A DNA stretch of 15,778 nucleotides from Nitrospinota bacterium (GCA_015231995.1 JADGAO010000054.1:1-15778); one strand, 5' to 3'; shown: positions 1 to 6,913, counted from the stretch's first letter. Made by a program: numbers and translations. Notes: generated by a model from the sequence alone, not told the origin.

Positions 1-149
1 GTCATTCTGAACGAAGCGAAGCCCTTCGCAGGGCTCAGGGTAAACTCCGTGAAGAATCTATCAAATAGAATATTTTGTTTTACTTTGATCCTTCGGTCGA
101 GGACTCCCTCAGGATGACAAAAAGAGAAACTCCCTCAGGATGACAAAAC
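1..149. repeat. GTCATCCTGAG-type dispersed intergenic repeat
   Basis: This AT/GC-mosaic stretch lies just downstream of the PHP gene stop. It contains a 39-bp segment (82-120) whose exact reverse complement is at 4996-5034. A 20-bp unit is also repeated in tandem (103-122 and 129-148). The left end (GTCATTCTGAACGAAGCGAA) is the same kind of sequence as at 4929-4959, 5053-5083 and 10540-10565. It shows no coding character. Similar repeats are common between genes of uncultured Gram-negative bacteria, and their function is unknown. Confidence 0.8.
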
Positions 150-155
150 AAACCC

Positions 156-803
156 TCACCTTATCGCCCGTTCCGCGATCAGGCGGGAATTTTCGAACAT
201 CGCCTCCACCTCGTCGTCCGAAAGGCCCGCGCCCCGCGCCACTATCCGGGCCATGGCGTTTTCCATCAGGTCTCTTGGCGCATGAGAGTCGGTATTGAAC
301 ACAAGCGCCGCGCCGCGCCGCCGGGCCACGCTGGCCACATGGCCGTTGGTGAAACTGTGCCCACCGCGCCCGCTTATCTCCAGTGCCACGCCCTTTTCGG
401 CGGCGAGGCTCGCGTCGTCATCCGTGATAAAACCGGGATGCGCCAGTATGTCCACCCCTGCCTCGATTGCGGCGCGGTTGGTTCCCGTCTCCACCGGCTC
501 CACGACGGTCTCCCCGTGGACTATAACTATTTTCGCCCCGGCGTCCCTGCACAGTTTCACAAGTTTTCCTACCTGCCTCGGCGGGGCGTGGGTGATCTCC
601 ACTCCGGGAAGGACGATAATCGGCGACCCGGCGTACTCCGCGCAGAACCTTACGAGGCCGCGTAATACCGTGTCGTAGTTGGAGTAATCCACATGGTCGG
701 TGATGGCGAGCGTGGTGACGCCGGCGAAGTTCGCCCTGCGCGCAAGCTCGGAAGGTATAAGCTCCCCATCGGAAAAGATGGAGTGAGTATGCAGGTCAAT
801 CAT
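156..803 (-). CDS. PHP-domain phosphoesterase (histidinol-phosphatase-like)
   Basis: The 215-residue protein is a complete single PHP domain, predicted to be a cytosolic metal-dependent phosphoesterase. The metal-binding motifs are in the expected order: HTH (H5, H7), TDH (D36, H37), PGVE (E69), HGE (H96), AHPG (H122) and TDSH (D172, H174). This set would support a multinuclear metal site. The family is often annotated as histidinol phosphatase-like, but compact PHP proteins of this type have no firmly assigned substrate. No histidine-biosynthesis gene is nearby, so a role in that pathway is not supported. The ATG start has a GGAG ribosome-binding site nine bases upstream. The gene is transcribed away from the neighbouring lipoprotein gene and ends in a repeat with no clear terminator. 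The family is certain; the substrate is unknown. Confidence 0.9.
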   Translation of the reverse strand: MIDLHTHSIFSDGELIPSELARRANFAGVTTLAITDHVDYSNYDTVLRGLVRFCAEYAGSPIIVLPGVEITHAPPRQVGKLVKLCRDAGAKIVIVHGETVVEPVETGTNRAAIEAGVDILAHPGFITDDDASLAAEKGVALEISGRGGHSFTNGHVASVARRRGAALVFNTDSHAPRDLMENAMARIVARGAGLSDDEVEAMFENSRLIAERAIR

Positions 804-880
804 CGTTAACCGCTCCGTTAGGTTTAGGACATTCTATATTCCCCCGCGCCCAACTTTCAATTTATATGAAAAAGGAGGTG

Positions 881-931
881 GGGTGAAGAACGCCTCGGAC
901 AGCAACAAGGGCGTCATGCAAAGGTCTCCAT
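881..931 (+). repeat. Diverged copy of the AAGAA-loop hairpin repeat (type I)
   Basis: The core GGTGAAGAACGCC is at 882-894. It is followed by CTCGGACAGCAA and then by GCAAAGGTCTCCAT (918-931). The same order of motifs is found on the opposite strand at 7044-7123, so this is a diverged member of the dispersed family rather than a chance match. It lies between the divergent PHP and lipoprotein genes. Confidence 0.65.
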
Positions 932-972
932 ACCAAGGCGTCTCGATTTTGCCCAAGAGCCGCGCAACATGT

Positions 973-1001
973 TTGCCGACATAAGCAAGCTTTGGTATAA
1001 T
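973..1001 (+). promoter_or_regulatory. Sigma70-type promoter for the glycine-rich lipoprotein
   Basis: A perfect -10 box TATAAT (996-1001) carries the extended -10 dinucleotide TG (993-994). A TTGCCG -35 box (973-978) lies exactly 17 bp upstream. The expected transcript start near 1008 leaves a leader of about 30 nt before the ATG at 1039. This is one of the best-formed promoters in the window. Confidence 0.65.
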
Positions 1002-1038
1002 TACATCATCGCTAAAGGTCATCAGGGGATTGCTGGCT

Positions 1039-2070
1039 ATGTCGGCGAATCGGTTTTCAGCCGTTTTCATATCCTGCGCTGTGGTAACGCTTCTGGCCTC
1101 ATGCGGAGGCGGCGGAGGCGGGGGATATTCCACGACTTCCTCGACCTCTTCTTCATATAGCGCCGACACCCTTGCAACCACCGCCGTAAACAGTATGGGC
1201 GGAACCAAGGCTATCGTGGCGGCGCTCATCGCCAACGATCACGGTTATTCCACCCGTCAGCTGGCGGACGCCATTTCCGCAGGAACGTTACAGGCCAATG
1301 GCGACATCAGCGGCGCCGACCCGGCGCGTTCCGCTCCAAACGTGTTGCGCGGGTATATGGCTCAATACATGTCCCGGTCTTTGTCGGCGACCGCCAAACA
1401 TTTCACCGACTCCGAGGTGGCGGCGCTTCATACAATAGTGGGGATTTTTGTGGCGGTGGAGACGCGGAGCGAGAAAGATGAGCTAAAAGCCATCATGATG
1501 TCTATGGGTAGCGGATTCATCGCCGACCAGATCGTGGCGGGGATCGTAGGACACACGCTCAAGGATTCGGGGCAGATAACCGGGCAGACTCCCAACGGGG
1601 TGGCGGAGACAGATGTGTTCACGGAGACTGGCGGAGGCTCCACATCCGGCGGCGGGTCGTCGTCTAACGTGTCGTTCCCCATAACCTACCGGGGCTACGC
1701 CAACAACACCCAGCGGCTGTCGGTCTCATGGGGTTCGGCAGGAAGCGCCACTTGCCAGTCGTACGATCCGGTTGAAATCACGTTGAACGCCGACGGGACA
1801 TTGAGCGTCAACTATTCGTATTCGAAATACGCCACATGGAACGACGCCGGGACTGTGTGGTGCGAAAACTCGACAACCTCCAGCGTCCTTACGGGGACCC
1901 ATTCGAACGGCCAGTTTTCCATCAACTACCCATGCGACAAAACCACCGGGACTTACACATCCACCGGGATACAGGGAACAGGCTCGTGCGAATGGACGGA
2001 TTCGTATGCGGGAGGGTATCTAGTGCGGCAATCATTGGGATACAGTTTCAACATAACCACAGCGCAGTAA
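1039..2070 (+). CDS. Glycine-rich two-domain lipoprotein of unknown function
   Basis: The 343-residue protein starts with a type II signal peptide. The lipobox LASC puts the acylated cysteine at residue 22, followed by seven glycines and a Ser/Thr-rich linker. Next is a helical region of about 150 residues with the phrase HGYSTRQLADAISAGTL, which recalls short helical repeats in other lipoproteins. A second linker (GGGSTSGGGSSS) leads to a beta-rich C-terminal domain with several cysteines that could form disulfides outside the cytoplasm. I recognise no family. The ATG at 1039 is preferred over an in-frame TTG at 1030, because AGGGG at 1024-1028 is well spaced only for the ATG. A good promoter lies just upstream and the gene stands alone. 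It is clearly real, but its role is unknown; it is probably membrane-anchored and faces the periplasm or the surface. Confidence 0.85.
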   Translation: MSANRFSAVFISCAVVTLLASCGGGGGGGYSTTSSTSSSYSADTLATTAVNSMGGTKAIVAALIANDHGYSTRQLADAISAGTLQANGDISGADPARSAPNVLRGYMAQYMSRSLSATAKHFTDSEVAALHTIVGIFVAVETRSEKDELKAIMMSMGSGFIADQIVAGIVGHTLKDSGQITGQTPNGVAETDVFTETGGGSTSGGGSSSNVSFPITYRGYANNTQRLSVSWGSAGSATCQSYDPVEITLNADGTLSVNYSYSKYATWNDAGTVWCENSTTSSVLTGTHSNGQFSINYPCDKTTGTYTSTGIQGTGSCEWTDSYAGGYLVRQSLGYSFNITTAQ

Positions 2071-2219
2071 GAACAAAAGAGACTCCCGCGTTTCCCTGAC
2101 AAGTATTCAATAGAACGCTTTAAAACGCTCTTTTTTTCTCTAAAATCCTTGCCGGGCATAAACCCGCCTGTTATCGTTAGGGACTGTTGCCCAAAGAGGA
2201 AAACAGCGCAACAAATGCT

Positions 2220-2244
2220 GTTCGAGGTGTTCTTCACCTCGAAC
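2220..2244 (-). repeat. Type I hairpin of the AAGAA-loop repeat family
   Basis: A perfect 10-bp stem (GTTCGAGGTG / CACCTCGAAC) encloses a 5-nt loop TTCTT, which is AAGAA on the minus strand. The same stem with one compensatory base-pair change is found at 7099-7123. Conserved stems with paired changes suggest that the folded form matters. Confidence 0.8.
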
Positions 2245-2284
2245 TTCTTGTCTTTTTAATGCGCAGTTATTGTCTCGTTAGGAC

Positions 2285-2308
2285 GGCGGGGTGAAGAACA
2301 CCCACGCC
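2285..2308 (+). repeat. Type II hairpin of the AAGAA-loop repeat family
   Basis: GGCGGGGTG and CACCCACGCC pair across the loop AAGAA with one bulged A, followed by GCCGAGCAT. Related copies are at 3769-3801, 7156-7178 and 9757-9780 (the last inverted). With the type I hairpin at 2220-2244 it forms an opposed pair, like the paired REP units of other bacteria. Confidence 0.75.
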
Positions 2309-2401
2309 GAGCATTTGGGCGACAGCCCGGTTAAATCACGGGCAGACATCCGGTTTATGGCGGCAGACGGGCAGTATCAAACAAACGAGGCATGGATCCG
2401 A

Positions 2402-2734
2402 ATGGAGACTTATTACAATCCCGGCGATCTTTCGAAATTCCCGGAGATGGGCAAGGCGGCTCCGGAACTGGCGAAAAAGTTTTTCGACTATTACGGCGCG
2501 GTGTTCGCCGAGGGCGCGCTTACGGAGCGGGAAAAATCGCTGATCGCCCTCGCCGTGGCGCATACGGTGCAATGCCCCTACTGCATAGACGCATACACCC
2601 AGACATGCCTCGAAAAAGGCTCCAACATCGAAGAGATGACGGAGGCGGTGCATGTGGCGGTGGCGATACGCGGCGGGTCGTCGCTCGTCCACGGCGTACA
2701 GATGCGGAAGGTGGCCGATAAGGTTTCCATGTGA
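2402..2734 (+). CDS. AhpD-like, arsenosugar biosynthesis-associated peroxidase-like protein
   Basis: The 110-residue protein is a carboxymuconolactone decarboxylase/AhpD-fold domain. It carries a CPYC redox motif at residues 58-61 within HTVQCPYCIDAYTQ. The histidine that often follows CxxC in AhpD is Tyr65 here. I believe that is normal in this ArsS-linked subfamily. It begins METYYNPGDL, the typical family N-terminus, so the ATG at 2402 is chosen over an in-frame GTG at 2291 that lies inside a repeat. Only four bases separate its stop from the ATG of arsS, which implies one transcript and translational coupling. Proteins of this type are routinely encoded beside ArsS. A role in redox handling of ArsS or its arsenical product is plausible but unproven; peroxidase activity is an assumption from the fold. 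Confidence 0.85.
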   Translation: METYYNPGDLSKFPEMGKAAPELAKKFFDYYGAVFAEGALTEREKSLIALAVAHTVQCPYCIDAYTQTCLEKGSNIEEMTEAVHVAVAIRGGSSLVHGVQMRKVADKVSM

Positions 2735-2738
2735 CGAA

Positions 2739-3749
2739 ATGAGCGGGGTCACGGCGGTTTCCATCGAAAAAGAGGCGCGGACTGAGGGAAAGTTCCGCCC
2801 GGCGCCTTTCGGGGAGAGGTTGAAACGTCACGGCCTCGCGCTACTCCGCGCCCAAACGGCCACTCTGCAGGTCAACGTCGGGACGCAATGCAACCTGACA
2901 TGCAGACACTGCCATCTGACAGCCGGGCCGGAGAGGGCCGAGGCCATGACCCGCCAGACTGTGGACGAGGTCATCGCCTATGCGGAACGGGGCGGATTTT
3001 CCGTCGTGGACATAACCGGCGGCGCCCCGGAACTAAACCCGAACCTTGCGCGTCTTATCACCGGCGTAAGGCCCTTCGCCAAAAAAATAATCGTCCGCTC
3101 CAACCTCACGCTTTTCAGCGGATCAAGGGAACGGCTTCCCGAATTTTTCGCGGAACATGGCGTCGTCATCGCCACATCGCTTCCATCGGTCAACAAAGGC
3201 CAGACGGATGCACAACGCGGCGACGGCGTCTTCGAACGGGTTGTCGGGATGATAAAACGCCTCAACACGATGGGGTATGGGGTGGAAGGATCGGGCCTGG
3301 AGTTGAACCTTGTGATGTGCCCGTCCGGCGCGTTTCTTCCGCAACCGCAGGGGCAGACGGAACGACGGTTCCGCGATGCGCTTGGGCGGGGATGGGGGAT
3401 CGCGTTCAACAACCTGCACGCTTTCGCCAACGCTCCCGTCGGCAGGTTCGGCCAATGGCTCGACTCGTCGGGAAACCGGGAGGCTTACATAAAAAAACTG
3501 ACGGATTCGTTCAACCCCTGCGCCGTTGAGGGGGTGATGTGCAGGTCGTTGGCGTCCGTGTCGTGGGACGGATACCTTTACGATTGCGACTTCAACCTTG
3601 CCGAGGGCCTACACATGGGCGGCAAAAAAACCCACATCGCCGAAATGGAATCCGCGCCGGAACCCGGAAGCCTCATAGCGATAGGCGACCATTGCTACAC
3701 ATGTTGCGCCGGGGCCGGATTCACCTGAGGCGGCGCGATAACGGCCTGA
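2739..3749 (+). CDS. arsS: ArsS, arsenosugar-biosynthesis radical SAM enzyme, probable selenoprotein
   Basis: ArsS uses a 5'-deoxyadenosyl radical from SAM to attach the adenosyl moiety to methylated arsenic, an early step to arsenosugars. The [4Fe-4S] motif CxxxCxxC is C51-C55-C58 in CNLTCRHCHLTAGP, followed by the family phrase DITGGAPELNP. The C-terminal domain is cysteine-rich and ends CYTCCAGAGFT at a UGA (3726-3728). Family members usually read AGAGSSC followed by GG there. Here the codons after the UGA are GGC GGC GCG ATA ACG GCC, then UGA at 3747-3749. The first UGA therefore sits exactly at the conserved cysteine and is read as selenocysteine (residue 330 of 336). NCBI names this family an ArsS (seleno)protein. 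A hairpin suited to SECIS follows. Without recoding the protein would be 329 residues and lack the conserved tail. The start at 2739 is coupled to the upstream gene. No arsM methyltransferase gene is in the window. Confidence 0.85.
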
Positions 3750-3760
3750 GTCTCAGGCCG
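3729..3760 (+). promoter_or_regulatory. Candidate bacterial SECIS element of arsS
   Basis: An 8-bp perfect stem (CGGCCTGA at 3742-3749, TCAGGCCG at 3753-3760) closes a three-base loop GTC. The loop starts 21 bases after the UGA at 3726-3728. The bacterial SECIS consensus, as I know it, is an apical loop roughly 16-37 nt after the UGA with a G in its first two positions. Both features are met, and the GUCU at the tip resembles the fdhF element. The final stop codon lies within the stem. The A-run that follows rules out a plus-strand intrinsic terminator. Confidence 0.7.
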
Positions 3761-3768
3761 GAAAAAAA

Positions 3769-3801
3769 GACGGCGGGATGAAGAACACCCCGTCGAGCGT
3801 C
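3769..3801 (+). repeat. Type II copy of the AAGAA-loop repeat upstream of ruvB
   Basis: GACGGCGGGATGAAGAACAC at 3769-3788, followed by CCCGTCGAGCGTC, parallels 2283-2313. The stem is less regular than in other copies. It contains an ATG (3778) in frame with ruvB, but the extra 26 residues it would add are not typical of RuvB. Confidence 0.6.
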
Positions 3802-3842
3802 AAACAGGATATCGAGGTTCGCCATCTTTCCCCTTTTGACCT

Positions 3843-3848
3843 TATAAT
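3843..3848 (+). promoter_or_regulatory. -10 box immediately upstream of ruvB (possible leaderless start)
   Basis: A perfect TATAAT ends eight bases before the ATG at 3856, so transcription would start at or within a base or two of the start codon. No Shine-Dalgarno-like sequence lies between them. The -35 region is poor (TTCGCC at 3818-3823, 19-bp spacing). Confidence 0.4.
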
Positions 3849-3855
3849 ACCTGCC

Positions 3856-4893
3856 ATGCGTACAAGCCATGTCAGCGACCCGGAGCCGGAGTCCCCGGAC
3901 GAATCAAGGATAGAGGCCAGCCTGCGCCCGTCCACTCTGGGCGAATATGTGGGCCAGTCCGCGCTCAAGGAGAACCTCTCCATCTTCATCTCCGCCGCGA
4001 AAAAAAGGGGCGAGGCGCTGGATCACTGCCTCTTCTTAGGCCCGCCGGGGTTGGGCAAAACCACGCTGGCCAACGTGATAGCGCGGGAGATGGGCGCGCA
4101 GATGCGGACGACGGCCGGGCCGGTGATACAGAAAGCCGGAGACCTCGCGGCGATACTGACGAACCTGCAGGAAGGCGACGTGCTTTTCATAGACGAGATA
4201 CACAGGCTCAACCCCGCCGTGGAGGAGATACTCTACCCGGCGATGGAAGATTTCAGGATAGACATCGTCATCGGGCAGGGGCCAGCCGCAAAATCCATCA
4301 ACCTCACACTGCCGCCGTTCACGCTGGTTGGAGCGACGACGCGGGCGGGGCTTATCACGTCGCCGCTGAGGGAGCGGTTCGGGATAACCCACAGGCTCGA
4401 TTTTTATTCCACCGACGAGCTGATGATGATACTGCGGCGTTCGGCCAGGATTCTGGGTGTGCCGCTTGAGGATGACGGCGCGTCGGAGATGGCGGCGCGT
4501 AGCCGTGGCACGCCGAGGATAGCGAACCGTCTTTTACGCAGGGTTCGCGATTTCGCCGAGGTCAAAGGCGGCGGGGTCATCACCCGGCAGGTCGCCGACA
4601 ACGCCCTTTCGATGCTGGAAGTGGACAAACGCGGGCTGGACAAGATGGACAGGCAGTTGTTGAGCATGATCGCGGACGTTTTCGGCGGCGGCCCTGTGGG
4701 GATAGAGACGCTGGCCTCCGCCCTGCACGAAGCGGCGGACACCATCGAAGACGTTTACGAACCGTACCTGATACAGGAAGGGTTCATCCAGCGCACTCCG
4801 CGAGGCAGAGTCGCCACGGAATCGGCGTTCGAACATCTCGGCATCGCAAGGAAAACGAAGACGGGGAAGAGTTTGGAACTGCCGCTGGGGTAA
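3856..4893 (+). CDS. ruvB: Holliday junction branch-migration ATPase RuvB
   Basis: RuvB is the hexameric AAA+ motor that, with RuvA, drives branch migration during recombinational repair. From the ATG at 3856 the protein has 345 residues, a normal length. It begins the conserved core at RIEASLRPSTLGEYVGQ. Walker A is GPPGLGKT (residues 62-69) and Walker B is LFIDEIHRLN. The sensor/arginine-finger stretch GATTRAGLITSPLRERFG follows, then RGTPRIANRLLRRVRDFAEV, and a winged-helix C-terminus ending in an RTPRGRVAT motif. A start at 3778 would add 26 residues derived from a repeat, so 3856 is preferred. ruvA and ruvC are not adjacent, which is unusual, and a DNA-damage operator was not evident. 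The identification is secure. Confidence 0.97.
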   Translation: MRTSHVSDPEPESPDESRIEASLRPSTLGEYVGQSALKENLSIFISAAKKRGEALDHCLFLGPPGLGKTTLANVIAREMGAQMRTTAGPVIQKAGDLAAILTNLQEGDVLFIDEIHRLNPAVEEILYPAMEDFRIDIVIGQGPAAKSINLTLPPFTLVGATTRAGLITSPLRERFGITHRLDFYSTDELMMILRRSARILGVPLEDDGASEMAARSRGTPRIANRLLRRVRDFAEVKGGGVITRQVADNALSMLEVDKRGLDKMDRQLLSMIADVFGGGPVGIETLASALHEAADTIEDVYEPYLIQEGFIQRTPRGRVATESAFEHLGIARKTKTGKSLELPLG

Positions 4894-4928
4894 GTTGGTT
4901 AGGGTCGTTTGGGGGGGTATGGGAATCA

Positions 4929-5146
4929 GATAGATTCTTCGCGTTGCTCAGAATGACAAGTGTCGGTAGTTGTCATCCTGAGGAAGTTCCTCTTTTTGTC
5001 ATCCTGAGGGAGTCCTCGACCGAAGGATCAAAGTCTAAAGAATATTCTTTTCGATAGATTCTTCGCGTTGCTCAGAATGACAAACTCTACGCTTCACTTC
5101 GCTTCGAGGAATTTACCCTGAGTCTGTCGAAGGCCTCAAAATGACA
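4929..5146. repeat. Cluster of GTCATCCTGAG-type repeats
   Basis: This fills most of the 388-base gene-free stretch between ruvB and the TPR gene. A 31-bp unit occurs twice as a direct repeat (4929-4959 and 5053-5083). Between them, 4996-5034 is the exact reverse complement of 82-120. The right end (about 5091-5146, CTTCACTTCGCTTCGAGG to AAATGACAAC) is a further degenerate copy. No ORF or RNA gene is seen; the remainder of the gap holds only the promoter-like site near 5197. Confidence 0.8.
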
Positions 5147-5193
5147 ACACCTCCCCCCATTGCGCGTTTTTAACCCGCTTTTTTTTCATTTGC

Positions 5194-5202
5194 TGGTAAA
5201 AT
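5194..5202 (+). promoter_or_regulatory. Extended -10 promoter for the TPR-cvpA pair
   Basis: TGGTAAAAT matches an extended -10 (TG, one base, TAAAAT). No good -35 lies at the usual distance, which extended -10 promoters can tolerate. A start near 5209 would give a leader of about 70 nt before the ATG at 5282. Confidence 0.4.
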
Positions 5203-5281
5203 ACCCCGATCTCAAAAAAGGATGCGTCAGCCCGGCGATTGGCTGGAACAATACGATTTAATTTGGAGCGTGATTGGAACA

Positions 5282-6025
5282 ATGGCCCGTTATAACCGAA
5301 TAACAAGAAAAAAGGCGGACGGAAGCGAAATTCTGCTGGCTACTCCGACGTCGTTTGTGGATTATCTGCGTGACAACGTCAACACCGTGGCCATTGCGCT
5401 TGGGGTGATCGCGCTTGTTATCGCCGGAGCGTACGGCACGAGCTACTACCGCTCGTCGAGCAAGGAAACGGCCCAGAACAGGCTGTACCACGCCTCCCGG
5501 ATGACTCCGCCGGAGGGCGCCACCGCCGCCGGGGCCGATGAAGCCATAAAAGCGTTGAAAGAGTTCGTGGACAAGGGCGGGCCTTCGGAGCTTATCATCC
5601 AGGGAAGGCTGGAGCTTGCGTCTCTCTACTCGAGAAAGGGCGATCATCAAGCCTCCGTGGAGCAGTACTCGACAGCCGCAAAGGAAGCCGCGAAGGACGG
5701 ATTGCTGTTTGAGTTGGCTTCCGCAGGCGAGGCGTATTCCCTTGCCATGGCCGGCAAACACGCGGAGTCTGCGGCCAAATTTAAAGAGCTTTCCGATTCG
5801 GCCAAATATTATCCCAAGCAGGAGCTTATTTACAACCATTCGCTCAGCCTGGCCGCCTCCGGCGACAAAGACGGCGCGGTCAAGGCGTTGAACAGGCTCA
5901 AGGCCGAATTCCCCGGTTACTTGCCGCAGGATTATGTGGGAGACACGTTGGCTCGCGCTCAGAGCGGAACATTATCCATAGCCCAGAAGAGCGCAGAACC
6001 CGCCACAACCGGCCAAGCCCACTGA
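5282..6025 (+). CDS. YfgM-like membrane-anchored TPR protein
   Basis: The 247-residue protein has a short basic cytoplasmic tail (MARYNRITRKK), one membrane helix at about residues 33-51, and a long alpha-helical extracytoplasmic part with TPR-like repeats. Examples are GRLELASLYSRKGDHQASVEQYS and further A/E/K-rich helices. The organisation matches the TPR_21/YfgM-like family, which in gammaproteobacteria associates with the Sec translocon and periplasmic chaperones; that role is only inferred here. An earlier in-frame ATG at 5222 would add 20 residues, but its purine-rich sequence directly abuts it. The MARYNR start matches related proteins, so 5282 is preferred, although its own ribosome-binding site is modest. 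It is probably co-transcribed with cvpA 60 bases downstream. Confidence 0.75.
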   Translation: MARYNRITRKKADGSEILLATPTSFVDYLRDNVNTVAIALGVIALVIAGAYGTSYYRSSSKETAQNRLYHASRMTPPEGATAAGADEAIKALKEFVDKGGPSELIIQGRLELASLYSRKGDHQASVEQYSTAAKEAAKDGLLFELASAGEAYSLAMAGKHAESAAKFKELSDSAKYYPKQELIYNHSLSLAASGDKDGAVKALNRLKAEFPGYLPQDYVGDTLARAQSGTLSIAQKSAEPATTGQAH

Positions 6026-6085
6026 TAAAAACGAAGGGCGGGCCGGTGGCGCACACGCTCCGGCTCGCAGGGGGCATCGCATAAC

Positions 6086-6913
6086 GTGAGCTGGTTCGAC
6101 ATATTCACAATATTCTTCCTGACGGCCTCCGCCATCTGGTCTTACCACAGGGGGTTCTTCAAGGAAGCCTTTTCCCTGCTCGCCATTGTGGCGGGGTTTT
6201 GGGTGGCCTCGCGCCATTACTCCGCCGCCGCCCCGTTCTTCAGGGAATGGGTGTCGGAAAAGATGCTGGCCGATGCGGCGGCGTTCCTCACGCTTTTCAT
6301 ACTTACCGCCATTTTCATCAGCGTCACCGGGACGTTGGCCCGCAGGATACTGCGTATCTCCGCCGCCATGTCGTTTGTGGACCGGGTGGTGGGCGGGGGA
6401 TTAGGTGTGGCCAAAGGCGCGCTGATTCTGGCGGTCGTCACATATCCGCTCGCGCTTATCCCCGGTTTGAAGGACGACCTCGTCAAAGGGTCCGTTGCGG
6501 CCCCAATACTGATGGGCATCAGCAATATGGCTCTGGAGAAGTTGGCGCCGGGCCTTGCGCACGATCTGGACAAGGCCGCCAAAAAAACGGTGGAGATGAA
6601 AGACCGCGCGAAAAAGATCGGCGAAGGTTTGAAGTTTCCCGTAACGACAACGGAATCCCCGGAGAAAAAAGAGAAGGAGCCTGTAAGGGAGCCGAAGAAC
6701 GCAGGGGCGGATCATGAGGGGAAACCAAAAGAAAGCCCGCAAGAGCCTGCCAAGGCGCCCGCGTCGAAGAAGACCGCGGAAAGCCAGGCTAAACCGGCGA
6801 AGACCGCGCCTGGCAAAAGCCCATCCGCAAACGGAAAAGACACCCTTTCCAACACCGACAGGAAAGAGCTGGATCAACTGCTCGACAAGCTCGACAAACC
6901 CCGCGCAAAATGA
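6086..6913 (+). CDS. cvpA: CvpA family membrane protein
   Basis: The 275-residue protein has four predicted membrane helices in its first 130 residues, including the family-typical stretch WSYHRGFFKEAFSLLAIVAGFWVA and the later glycine-rich VDRVVGGGLGVAKGAL. CvpA is an inner-membrane protein named for colicin V production and linked to envelope stress tolerance. After about residue 190 comes a long disordered Lys/Pro/Glu/Ala-rich tail. It ends in a short amphipathic segment, DRKELDQLLDKLDK, also seen at the end of related CvpA proteins in delta-type bacteria. The GTG start has AGGGGG (6069-6074) upstream. The tail is much longer than in E. coli CvpA. The family is secure; the molecular function is poorly known. 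Confidence 0.85.
   Translation: MSWFDIFTIFFLTASAIWSYHRGFFKEAFSLLAIVAGFWVASRHYSAAAPFFREWVSEKMLADAAAFLTLFILTAIFISVTGTLARRILRISAAMSFVDRVVGGGLGVAKGALILAVVTYPLALIPGLKDDLVKGSVAAPILMGISNMALEKLAPGLAHDLDKAAKKTVEMKDRAKKIGEGLKFPVTTTESPEKKEKEPVREPKNAGADHEGKPKESPQEPAKAPASKKTAESQAKPAKTAPGKSPSANGKDTLSNTDRKELDQLLDKLDKPRAK

Larger units (their letters stand above)
2180..2328 (+). mobile_element. MITE-like element, intact copy (about 149 bp)
   Basis: The element has terminal inverted repeats: GGGACTGTTGCCCAAA at 2180-2195 and, inverted, GGGCTGTCGCCCAAA at 2314-2328. They differ by one gap and one mismatch. Inside are two hairpins in opposite orientation: a perfect 10-bp stem with loop TTCTT (2220-2244) and an imperfect stem with loop AAGAA (2285-2308). 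A reverse-complement copy lies at 9736-10032: 48 of 49 bases match between 2185-2233 and 9979-10027, and about 66 bases (2265-2330) align to 9734-9800 with few differences. It encodes no protein, so it would need a transposase in trans. No clear target-site duplication is visible. Confidence 0.7.
2071..2401. other. Gene-free stretch holding a MITE-like element
   Basis: The first 100 bases after the lipoprotein stop hold a T-rich run near 2130 without a convincing hairpin. The rest is mostly the 149-bp repeat element described separately, followed by a short leader for the peroxidase-like gene. No RNA gene or ORF with coding character is seen. An open frame that begins with a GTG inside the repeat (2291) runs into the next gene, but it is not the family start. 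Confidence 0.7.

Noticed and set aside
834..1235. A 133-codon minus-strand frame opposite the lipoprotein start
   Set aside because: Proline and glutamate runs are the antisense of the glycine/serine codons of the lipoprotein, and it covers that gene's promoter.
2115..2145. T-rich run after the glycine-rich lipoprotein as a terminator
   Set aside because: The preceding AACGCT motifs are direct repeats and do not form a stable stem.
2180..2195. Terminal repeat as evidence for IS26/IS6 ancestry
   Set aside because: GGGACTGTTGCCCAAA is superficially like the IS26 end GGCACTGTTGCAAA, but no 8-bp target duplication is seen and the similarity is too short to assign a family.
3742..3770. Hairpin after arsS as an intrinsic terminator
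   Set aside because: The stem is followed by A residues rather than T residues on the plus strand, and the minus strand has no T-run on the correct side. A SECIS role fits better.
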